A stretch of DNA of 64,000 nucleotides from Bacteroidota bacterium. Lineage in GTDB: Bacteria; Bacteroidota; Bacteroidia; AKYH767-A; OLB10. The notes below the pieces were generated by a model. It was given only the letters and a program-made list of their open reading frames with translations. It was not told the DNA's origin and ran no database searches. The DNA lies in contig JADKFV010000007.1 of NCBI GenBank assembly GCA_016717325.1, positions 1-64,000 on the forward strand. Reading direction: 5' to 3'. Position numbers and translations under genes: made by a program. Shown piece after piece: positions 50,377 to 59,407 of this stretch; within the stretch, counting starts at the first letter, position 1, and each line of letters begins with the position of its first letter.

Positions 50377-52181
50377 ATGGTGTTGCAAAAAACATTTTCT
50401 TCTTTAATGAAACATTATGAAAGCGCTTATACAAAACTGTTTTTTCGATTAAAAAGGAGTATTTTTCTCTTTGCGTTTTCTTTTATCGTTTCTGTTTCTT
50501 CAGCACAATTTTTACCACAATCGCTCGATACAAATTTTACAACAAACACTTTGATAGTAGCGCCAGGTTTGGTTTACGATACTTTATTTACAAGTTACAA
50601 CCATTATGTTTACAATGCTATTGGTGATAGCGGACGCGCTAAACAAAATATGGACTTTATAGGATTAGAACACTATCCTTACAATGGAAAACATACTGCA
50701 CGTATTACAGTGAATCAGGAAACTACCAACACTGCCGATTCTATTCTCGGTGATGGTGGCGGGCAAACAACTTTCGAAATAGAAAAAATAAACGGAGCGT
50801 GGCAAGTTGTTGATAGTGCAGGAATAAAATTTCGTAACATAGATTTCATATCAGTTGGCTACACTAATAAAAACTGTGGAGGCGGTATGCTGTCGAATGG
50901 CAATACCATGAGTTGCGAAGAATTTCCTGTTTCCTCCAATCTCGAATTGTATGACCTCGGTTCCGGTTTTAAAGACACTTCCGATTTTATTATTCCGCAA
51001 GGCAATGGAATTTACAGTGGCGATACTTTGAAGCGGTGGCAAAATATGGGATGGGTAGTGCAGACCGATCCGGCAAACAGAGTCGGCTTGCGAAAGTTAT
51101 ATGGCATGGGCAGGTTTAGTCATGAATTTGCACGCGTTTATAACGATACCATTGTATATTTAACCAATGACGAAACTCCCGCAGCACTCTTCAAATTTAT
51201 AGCTTCAAGTTCCAATGATTTTACTAACGGTATCTTGTACACATTTAAACAAACACCAAATGGGCTGGGCACCTGGATTGCCTTGCCCAATGATTTAAAT
51301 ACTATGCTCGATGCCCGTAATGTGGCATTCTCACTTGGGGCATCTATCTTTATCCGCCTAGAAGGTTGCGCTTTTTCTTTAGATAAAACAAAACTATATT
51401 TTTCTGAAACCGGTGGTGATAGTGCTTCAATAAAAAGTGCTTTAAATAATGGTGCTACTTACTCTTCGCACCTTATGCAATACGACACTTTGTATAGCCA
51501 ACCGGCAGATAGTTTTCTGCACCATTTATATGGAAATGTGATGCAGCTCGATTTGCAAAACGATTCGTTAAGTGTTTTAATACAGGGTGGTAACGGTAAC
51601 GATATACGTACCAACTTATCTAGCCCCGACAATATTGATGTAGGAAAAATAGGAAACAAAGAAGTAATGGCAATTCAAGAAGACCTGATTGCAAAAACGT
51701 TTAACCGTTTACCAGACCCTGCGGGGCCAATGATAAATGAAATTTATTTGCTCGATTTGAGCATCGATAATCCAACCGTTGACGATTTAATACGATTTGC
51801 CATTGCACCCGATGGCAGTGAAACTTCAGGCGGTGTGTTTGCCAAAGATACCGATACCTATTTTGTAAATATTATGCACCCCAACTGGGCCAATCCTTAC
51901 CCCTTCAACCATTCGGTAACGGTTGCAATTCGTGGACTGTATCAATATTACCCTACCGGATATACCGATAGCAATGTAAATCAAATACAACTTTACCCTA
52001 ATCCGTCCAACGACAATATTCATTTAACAGAGCCTGTTAGGAATGCAAAAATTTATGATGAAAATGGCCGATTAGTTTTTTCGGCTGATCATTTGCAAAC
52101 AATCAATATAAAAATTATACTTCGGGAATTTATTTTTTGACAACTGACGGCAATGGGAATTTTAAATTTATTGTTCAATAA
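50377..52181 (+). CDS. PhoX-like (DUF839) phosphatase with T9SS tail (frameshifted at 3' end)
   Basis: The preferred start is ATG 50377 or 50407; the signal SIFLFAFSFIVSVSSAQ follows. Family marks are FIGLEHYPYNG, the metal/haem-like cluster CGGGMLSNGNTMSCEE, KLYGMGRFSHEFARVY, YLTNDETPAALFKF and LYFSETGGD. PhoX enzymes are Ca/Fe phosphatases releasing phosphate from organic esters outside the cell. The frame stops at 52140, but one more A at 52110-52114 gives NIKNYTSGIYFLTTDGNG ending at TAA 52179-52181, completing a type A sorting domain that begins QLYPNPSNDNI. Thus the cargo signal is T9SS and not Tat as in proteobacterial PhoX. The next gene starts 13 bases later and is likely co-transcribed. 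Substrate not shown. Confidence 0.82.
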
Positions 52182-52194
52182 AAATCAAAATCAA

Positions 52195-53388
52195 ATGAAA
52201 AAAATAAACGCTTTATGCTTAACAATTATTCTGATTTCAGCATGGCAGTTTTTATCTGCTCAGCCATTTCAAATAGGAAAAACATCAACAACATACATAG
52301 ACACAAGTCGTAATAATCGAAACATTGATGTTGATATTTATTATCCCGCTGATATTGGCGGCACCAATGTACCACTGGCAACTGGGGTTGCAAAATTTCC
52401 TGTGTTAGCATTTGGGCACGGATTTGTAATGGTGTGGAGTGCTTACCAAAATGTGTGGAGTGCCATTGTACCCGAAGGATATGTAATGATTTTTCCAAAA
52501 ACCGAAAATGGATTTTCACCTTCACATACCGAGTTTGCAAAAGATATTGCTTTTTGCATCGGTCGGTTACAATTAGAAAACACAAGTACACAATCCATAT
52601 TTTATCAGCGACTCGATAGCACAAGTGCAGCAATGGGTCATAGCATGGGGGGAGGATCGAGTTTGCTGGCAATGCAATACAACAGCAATATTACTGCGGT
52701 ATGCAATCTGGCAGCGGCCGAAACCAATCCCTCGGCAGTTACTGCATGTGGGGCAATTGCAAAACCGGCTTTGCTTTTGTCGGGAGGTAATGATTGTATT
52801 ACTCCACCACCGGCACATCAGGATTTAATGTACAATGCCCTTACATCAAGCTGCAAAACAATACTATCAATAAATGGAGCAAGTCATTGTCAGTTTGCCG
52901 ATTATAATTTCAATTGTTCATTTGGTGAACTTACATGCACACCTCAACCGGCAATATCTCGAAGTGAACAACACAGCATCATGAATCAATATATGATTCC
53001 ATGGTTGAATTATATTTTAAAAAATGATTGTAGTGCCGGAAATTTATTTCAACAAATGATTGACACGGCATCTGCGCTAACACATAACACAAATTGTTCT
53101 TTTTGTCCTACCTCAATTGAAAATCAAAATCAAGCATCAAATAATTTTGTGGAAATATTTGTGGATGAAAACAAAAATATTTCGCTTTCGAATAAAAGAA
53201 ATATTGAAGTTGAATTGGAAATAAAAATATTTAATACAAACGGGAATTTAGTGCATTCTCAGGAAGCATCGATGAGGCGAGGAGAAATATTATCGCTGTT
53301 AAACAACTGGAATAATGGGACGTATATTGTTATGGTTAACGACCAAAAAGGGAGAGGTCGTTTTTCGAAAATTGTTATTTTACAATAA
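52195..53388 (+). CDS. T9SS-secreted alpha/beta hydrolase (cutinase/polyesterase-like)
   Basis: From ATG 52195 the protein has 397 residues: signal LTIILISAWQFLSAQ, an alpha/beta hydrolase core (about 30-290) and a T9SS-type tail (last ~75 residues, EIKIFNTNGNLVHSQ ... GRFSKIVIL). The triad is Ser150 in GHSMGGG, Asp200 in SGGNDCIT and His231 in NGASHCQF. The oxyanion strand is FGHGF. The spacing and words around the three residues resemble dienelactone-hydrolase-type cutinases and polyester hydrolases. The Trp of the PETase motif after the Ser strand is not present (NLAAAE here). Several Cys in pairs near the His loop suggest disulfides. A carboxyl-esterase or lipase function is likely; polymer activity is speculation. 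Confidence 0.82.
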   Translation: MKKINALCLTIILISAWQFLSAQPFQIGKTSTTYIDTSRNNRNIDVDIYYPADIGGTNVPLATGVAKFPVLAFGHGFVMVWSAYQNVWSAIVPEGYVMIFPKTENGFSPSHTEFAKDIAFCIGRLQLENTSTQSIFYQRLDSTSAAMGHSMGGGSSLLAMQYNSNITAVCNLAAAETNPSAVTACGAIAKPALLLSGGNDCITPPPAHQDLMYNALTSSCKTILSINGASHCQFADYNFNCSFGELTCTPQPAISRSEQHSIMNQYMIPWLNYILKNDCSAGNLFQQMIDTASALTHNTNCSFCPTSIENQNQASNNFVEIFVDENKNISLSNKRNIEVELEIKIFNTNGNLVHSQEASMRRGEILSLLNNWNNGTYIVMVNDQKGRGRFSKIVILQ

Positions 53389-53401
53389 CAGTTTAATACT
53401 C

Positions 53402-54040
53402 TTAGCTTTTATAAGTACTGCGGTCAACCATTACTTTTAAATTTATCTTGTCGCGCAAATCATTAAATGTTTTTATATAATCATTTAGTGCAGCGTTGCA
53501 TAAATCTATCTGGTTGTTGCGGCTATAATAATCTATTGAAATTTTATGAAGCCATAATAACAATTCGTATTCATTTCGCTCGAGTAATAAGTTCTTTAGT
53601 TGCAATTTTAGCATCGAAAAGCGATATACATCTTTACTTTCCTTAGCGCCATTTAATTGATTTTGAAGTTTCGTAATTTGCTCATAGTTGTAGTTATTCC
53701 CAAATAATAATCCATATTCCTCCGAATCGATTATGTTCTTCATCTCATTGTCTATCTCGTGAAGTGCCGCTTTGCATTCTGTAACCTTCATGCGCTTAAA
53801 CCTTGCTTTGGATAATACTGCAGGATTAAATCCTGTAGAAGTGCGGTGCAACTCAAACAAGGCGTCAATCAATTCCTCATAGTGGCCTGGTAACCTCTTT
53901 TGAAGTTCACGCTTTATATAGTCAATAATACCTACTGTTTTAGGAATACGAAGTATTACACTAAATTCCGGTTCGTTTTTCGATTTTTCTTCGGTTAATT
54001 CCATCTGGCGTTCTTTGTTTGATAATTCACTTTGAATCAT
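53402..54040 (-). CDS. Hypothetical helical protein
   Basis: This 212-residue protein has no signal or membrane segment. It is mostly helical and charged, with the segment EFSVILRIPKTVGIIDYIKR early and YNYEQITKLQNQLNGAKES in the middle, then FSMLKLQLKNLLLERNEYEL. I do not recognise a family. Codon use resembles its neighbours and the frame is open for its full length. It is the only minus-strand gene between 48 and 63 kb, sitting between two plus-strand operons. Confidence 0.6.
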   Translation of the reverse strand: MIQSELSNKERQMELTEEKSKNEPEFSVILRIPKTVGIIDYIKRELQKRLPGHYEELIDALFELHRTSTGFNPAVLSKARFKRMKVTECKAALHEIDNEMKNIIDSEEYGLLFGNNYNYEQITKLQNQLNGAKESKDVYRFSMLKLQLKNLLLERNEYELLLWLHKISIDYYSRNNQIDLCNAALNDYIKTFNDLRDKINLKVMVDRSTYKS

Positions 54041-54079
54041 GATATTTGAAAACTAATAAAAGTGATATAAAAATAAATA

Positions 54080-57000
54080 ATGTTTATAAAAAATAAAATT
54101 TGCCTTTTGGTTTTACTGTGTCTCACAACTTGTAAAATTATAGGTCAGGAAACTTTTCCCATAAACGGCATTAATGATACGCGTAGCACCTTTTACGCTT
54201 TTATTCATGCTCGTATTGTGGTAGATTACCAATCAGTAATCGGGGACGGAACTGTGGTAATCAAAAACGGTGCCATTCATGATGTGGGAATGAATATCCC
54301 TATACCTGCAGGCTCTGTAATTATTGATTTAAAGGGGAAAAGTATCTATCCATCCTTTATCGACCCTTATACAGATTATGGAATTCCCGAATTAAAAACG
54401 AAAGCAAAAGAAGGGCAGGGCCAGCAATTTTTATCCAATACCAAGGGTGCATATGATTGGAATCAGGCTATACGTCCTGAAATAGATGCCAGCAAATATT
54501 TTGTCAGCGATAGTAAAAAAGCGGAACTGTTTCGCAATGCCGGAATTGGAACCGTGATGTCGCTCAATAAAGATGGAATATGCCGGGGCACTTCTATGGT
54601 TGTTTTACTCTCTGATGAAAAAGAGAATCTAAATATATTAGAAGGAAAGGTTGCTCAATGTTTTTCATTTGAAAAGGGTTCGTCAACACAGGATTATCCC
54701 GATTCGCGCATGGGGGCAATTGCACTATTACGTCAAACCTATTATGATGCCACATGGTATAAACAAAGTACTAAAAGAGAATACAATCTTTCGCTCGAAG
54801 CTTTTAACGAAAATCAAAAATACCCCTCCATATTTGAAGTAAGCGATTGGCAAAATGTACTCCGTGCCGATAAGATTGGTGATGAGTTCAATATTCAATA
54901 CATAATAAAAGGCAGTGGTTATGAATATCAACGTATTGAAGAAATAAAAAAAACAGGAGCCACTTTTATCATTCCGGTCAATTATCCCGAAACGTATGAT
55001 GTATCTGACCCATGGGATGCCATCAATGTATCGCTAAGCGATATGAAGCACTGGGAACTGGCACCAACCAATGCTTCGCAACTGGAAAAAGCCGGAATTG
55101 CTTTTTGTTTTACTACCGATGGACTGAAAGATAAAAAAGATTTTATGCGTAATATTCGGAAAGCTTTAGATAATGGACTAAGCGAACAATCGGCACTTAA
55201 AGCGCTAACGTATACCCCTGCCGTTATGCTCAACATACAAAACAAAACGGGGAGCATCAAAAAAGGAATGGTGGCCAATTTTATCATCACTTCGAAGAGT
55301 ATTTTTGATAAGGAGAACGTTATTTTCGAAAACTGGTGCAATGGCAAAAGGTACATAATAAAGAACATAAATGCCCCTGACTTACGTGGCTATTACACTT
55401 TATTTTTAAATAATAAGAAAGCCGCAGGCATACGTGTAACAGGCGAAATGGATGGCCCGCAAATATTTTTTGATGAGGATACCAACAAAACAAAAGGCAA
55501 TATAAGTTTTGCTCAGGAACAACTGTTGCTATCGTACGAAAGTAAAAACGCGGCAACTAAAGGACTTATAAAACTTAACGGGTATATTGATCAGGCAACA
55601 AAAAACATGGAAAGGATCCGGCTATTTGCAAAATGGGCAATGGATAAACTGGTATACTGTATTCGATTCGACTTTTATAGCCACAGCAAAAATAGATAGT
55701 GCAAAAAAAGATACCATAAGAAACGGTAATTTGTGGTTGCCCAATATGGCTTATGGATGGGAAAAATTGCCCACACAAAAAACAGTTGTTATTAAAAACA
55801 CCACTGTATGGACCAATGAAAGTGATGGTAATTTAATCAACACCGATGTGCTTATTAAAAATGGTAAAATAGCACTGGTAGGTAAAAATATAAATGAGCC
55901 TGGTGCCGAAGTTATTGATGGTACAGGAAAACACCTAACAGCCGGCATTATCGATGAACACTCGCACATTGCCGTTTCGGGGGCAGTAAATGAATGCACC
56001 CAATCTGTTACTGCCGAAGTTCGCATTGCAGATGTAATCGATTGCGAAGACGTGAATATTTATCGTCAGCTTGCAGGCGGGGTAACATCATCGCATTTAC
56101 TTCATGGTTCGTGCAACCCTGTTGGGGGGCAAACACAACTTATAAAACTTCGGTACGGATTAAGTTCCGAAGAATTGAAATTTGCCAATTGGCCGGGCTT
56201 TATAAAATTTGCCCTTGGCGAAAATGTAAAGCAAAGTAATGCAGGCGATAACAACACATCGCGTTATCCGCAAACCCGCATGGGAGTAGAACAAACTTAT
56301 TACAATGCATTTACCCGTGCGCTCGATTATCAAAAAGCGATAAAATCATTCAATGCACTTTCCACTGCGGATAGATTGAAAGCAAAACCGGTGCGCAAAG
56401 ATTTAGAACTTGATGCATTGGCAGAGATTATTAATGGCAAAAGATTTATTACTTGCCACTCCTATGTGCAAAGCGAAATAAATATGCTGATGCATGTTGC
56501 CGATAGTTTTCATTTTCAGGTAAATACTTTTACACATATACTTGAAGGATACAAAGTTGCCGATAAAATGAAAGCACATGGTGCCGGGGCATCGTCATTC
56601 AGCGATTGGTGGGCATATAAATACGAAGTGTACGAGGCTATTCCATACAACGGTAAAATATTGCACGATGTTGGTGTAACAGTAGCCTATAATTCGGACG
56701 ATGCGGAGATGGCCCGAAGGCTGAACCAGGAAGCGGCAAAGGCTGTGAAGTACGGTGGCGTAAGTGAACAGGAGGCATGGAAATTTGTAACTCTTAACCC
56801 TGCAAAATTATTGCATGTTGATGATAAAGTAGGAAGTATAAAAGTGGGGAAAGATGCCGATGTAGTTTTATGGAGTGATAATCCATTATCAATATATGCA
56901 AAAGTGGAATACACATTTGTCGATGGCATATGCTATTACGATAAGGAAACGGATAAGCTAAAACAAAAAGCTATAGCGGATGAACGTGCACGGCTAATTC

Positions 57001-57110
57001 AAAAAATGACCGAAGCCAAAAACAAAGGAGCAAATGCACAGCCGCCTTCGTTCAAAGCATATGAAGAAAAACATTGTACCGATATTGAACATATGCCTTT
57101 TCAAAATTAA
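54080..57110 (+). CDS. Exported double amidohydrolase-domain protein (frameshifted at the junction)
   Basis: The pieces 54080-55699 and 55587-57110 join when one A is removed from the A6 run at 55600-55605, reading QATKTWKGSGYLQNGQW. The ~1010-residue protein has a signal peptide and two amidohydrolase-like domains. In the first the metal motif HxH is replaced (SIYPSFIDPYTDYG), so it is probably inactive. In the second it is intact (GIIDEHSHIAVSG), with further His in LLHGSCNPVGGQ, FITCHSYVQ and FTHILEGYK and the Asp in VAYNSDDAEM, consistent with a metal-dependent hydrolase. The layout is standard for long Bacteroidota amidohydrolases, which are often followed by a shorter paralogue, as here. 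Substrate unknown; cyclic amides or dipeptides are possibilities. Confidence 0.87.
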
Positions 57111-57136
57111 TTTTCCATAATTTTTATTATAAAACA

Positions 57137-58441
57137 ATGAACAACAAAATTAAAATTATTTTCATACTGCTTACAACTATAACTATATACGTAGCAAAAG
57201 CACAAAATCCTGCACCTTCGGCTTTCAATCAAAAGAGTATGCTTTTGCGTGGTGGCATAGCGCACATTGGCAATGGTACTGTTATCGAAAATTCGCTCAT
57301 AGGAATTACAAAAGGCAAAATAGATTTTGTGTATGATGCTACAACTGTGAAGTTGCAGCCCATGAATTATGATACAGTGATGGAAATATATGGCAAGCAT
57401 TTATACCCGGGATTGATAGGTATGAACACCAATTTGGGATTGAGTGAAATAGAAGCCGCCCGGGCCACCAACGATATTTATGAAACCGGAAATATTAATC
57501 CAAGTTCACGATCGGCTATAGCATACAATACCGATTCGAAAATTATTCCTACTGTGCGCAGCAATGGAATATTGATAGCGCAGGTGGTTCCCAGTGGGGG
57601 ATTGGTAAGCGGCACCTCATCGGTTATGCAGCTCGATGCCTGGAACTGGGAAGATGCTGTAATAAAAATGGATGAAGGACTACATATAAACTGGCCGGGC
57701 ATGCGAATATTTAAAGCATGGTGGGCGCCTACCGAAGAAGAACAAAAAGACCGCATGGCAAAAGGCCTTGAAAACATAAAAAAGCTTTTGCGCGAATCAC
57801 AATCATATTGCAACGAAGGTGCACATCAGGAATCGAATTTAAACCTGCAAGCTATGTGTGGTTTATTTAACGGCACCAAAAAATTATATATCCATGCTAA
57901 CTATGTAAAGGAAATAGTTGCAGCAGTAAATGTTTGTAAAGAGTACAAAATAAAAATGGTACTGGTGGGTGGTGCGGATGCATGGCTTATTCCTCAACTG
58001 CTGAAAGAAAACAATATACCTGTAATAATAGAACGTACACAAACTTTGCCTGGTCGCGAGGATGATGATATTGAAAGTAGCTACAGGTTGCCGGCCATGC
58101 TGCAAGCTGCCGGTGTGGTTTATTGTATTAGCGATGCAGGTTTTTGGCAACAGCGCAACCTGCCATTCCAGGCAGGCAATGCGGTAAGCTACGGTATTAC
58201 TAAGGAACAAGCATTGGAATCCATCACATTAACTCCTGCAAAAATATTAGGTATTGAAGAACAAGCAGGCTCGCTCGAACAAAATAAAGATGCTACATTG
58301 ATAATTAGTGATGGCGACATACTTGATATGAAAAGTAATAATATTATTGCTGCATATATTAACGGCCGAAAAATAGATTTAGATAATATTCAAAAACAGT
58401 TGTACTTAAAATATTGTAACAAGTACGGCATAAAACCATAA
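57137..58441 (+). CDS. Exported amidohydrolase-like protein, apparently lacking metal ligands
   Basis: This 434-residue paralogue of the preceding protein has a signal peptide (IFILLTTITIYVAKAQ). The place of HxH is occupied by HLYPGLIGMNTNLGLSE, with no His pair. Other amidohydrolase landmarks remain (SGGLVSGTSSVMQLD, KMVLVGGADAWLI, ITLTPAKILGIEEQAG). It is therefore likely a non-catalytic partner or uses another chemistry. The gap to the double-domain gene is 26 bases and to the next lipoprotein 6 bases, indicating one operon. Confidence 0.85.
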   Translation: MNNKIKIIFILLTTITIYVAKAQNPAPSAFNQKSMLLRGGIAHIGNGTVIENSLIGITKGKIDFVYDATTVKLQPMNYDTVMEIYGKHLYPGLIGMNTNLGLSEIEAARATNDIYETGNINPSSRSAIAYNTDSKIIPTVRSNGILIAQVVPSGGLVSGTSSVMQLDAWNWEDAVIKMDEGLHINWPGMRIFKAWWAPTEEEQKDRMAKGLENIKKLLRESQSYCNEGAHQESNLNLQAMCGLFNGTKKLYIHANYVKEIVAAVNVCKEYKIKMVLVGGADAWLIPQLLKENNIPVIIERTQTLPGREDDDIESSYRLPAMLQAAGVVYCISDAGFWQQRNLPFQAGNAVSYGITKEQALESITLTPAKILGIEEQAGSLEQNKDATLIISDGDILDMKSNNIIAAYINGRKIDLDNIQKQLYLKYCNKYGIKP

Positions 58442-58447
58442 TTAAAT

Positions 58448-59071
58448 ATGATAACACAAACAATGTTTTGCAGATTAGTATTAATGTTAACTCTAACTGT
58501 ATACGCTACACAAGGATGTAATAAAAAAAGTAATCCAGCATCCAGCACAAAAGTAGAAACCACTAATATATCTTCAACCGAAAAAGAGAAAGAGCCGGTG
58601 TTGGAGTCGTCAAAAAATATAAAGGGCAGCATTATGTTTACGTACGATTATTGTGGCGGTGCTGCTCCTTCCGATGAAATGATTAAAAGGCTACGTACAC
58701 CCCGGGCTATTTCAAACTATACTTTGTATATAAAAGCCGGTGTAAAAAATAACGATACTCCCATACTTGACAGTTCAAATTGTAACGAGCAAGGCCAGTT
58801 TAGCTTTAAAGTAAAACCGGGAAAATATGTCATTCTTACTCCAGACCAAATCAAAACTTTTTCGACAAAAAATTACACTTCAAAATATTTGCAGGTTGAC
58901 GATGAGCAATGCCTGAAACAATGGTGGGAAGACGGATTACATAAAGTGAATGTTGCAAATGATAACGTAACATTGGCCGACACCATTTTGCATCAACGCT
59001 GCAACGGTTTGGGGCTTGTTCCTTGCATGTCGTTCACTGGCCCATTGCCTCCTATGATGCGGAGGGAGTAG
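58448..59071 (+). CDS. Small lipoprotein of the amidohydrolase operon
   Basis: This 207-residue protein has a signal with lipobox-like Cys (LTVYATQGC, Cys at about residue 24), a Ser/Lys/Glu linker, then a beta-rich domain. That domain contains GSIMFTYDYCGGAAPSDEM and FSFKVKPGKYVILTP, which resembles carboxypeptidase-regulatory-like (transthyretin-fold) domains. It is expected on the periplasmic or outer face. It starts 6 bases after the amidohydrolase stop. Function unknown. Confidence 0.75.
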   Translation: MITQTMFCRLVLMLTLTVYATQGCNKKSNPASSTKVETTNISSTEKEKEPVLESSKNIKGSIMFTYDYCGGAAPSDEMIKRLRTPRAISNYTLYIKAGVKNNDTPILDSSNCNEQGQFSFKVKPGKYVILTPDQIKTFSTKNYTSKYLQVDDEQCLKQWWEDGLHKVNVANDNVTLADTILHQRCNGLGLVPCMSFTGPLPPMMRRE

Positions 59072-59407
59072 AAGCCAGGTAGTTAAACAAGCAGGTTTTT
59101 TTGAGTGGTGGCATCCTTTTATTACCATTATAGCAATTGCCATGCTTCACTGCATGAATTGCAATTAATAAATATGCTTGACAAAAAAGGATTTTAGGGC
59201 TGACGATGTTGATTGTTCATATTTAGAAAATAATAGCAATTGATGCCATATTGAATAAAGTGGTTATATTTAATCCGTTTCGCTTTAAAAAAAATGATTG
59301 TTTATCCAAAATCAATTACCTTGCGCATAACTAATTTTTAGCAAAGCTCAATCTTAAATAATAAGAATGGTGAAGCATTAAATGTTTTTTCTGTTGAACT
59401 TTTAAGT
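59072..59407. other. Intergenic gap, no gene seen
   Basis: AT-rich; presumably holds the promoter of the histidine kinase gene. I see no terminator, RNA gene or repeat. Confidence 0.45.

Noticed and set aside
54651..55368. Minus-strand frames in the amidohydrolase gene
   Set aside because: Hydrophobic shadow frames antisense to a conserved coding region.
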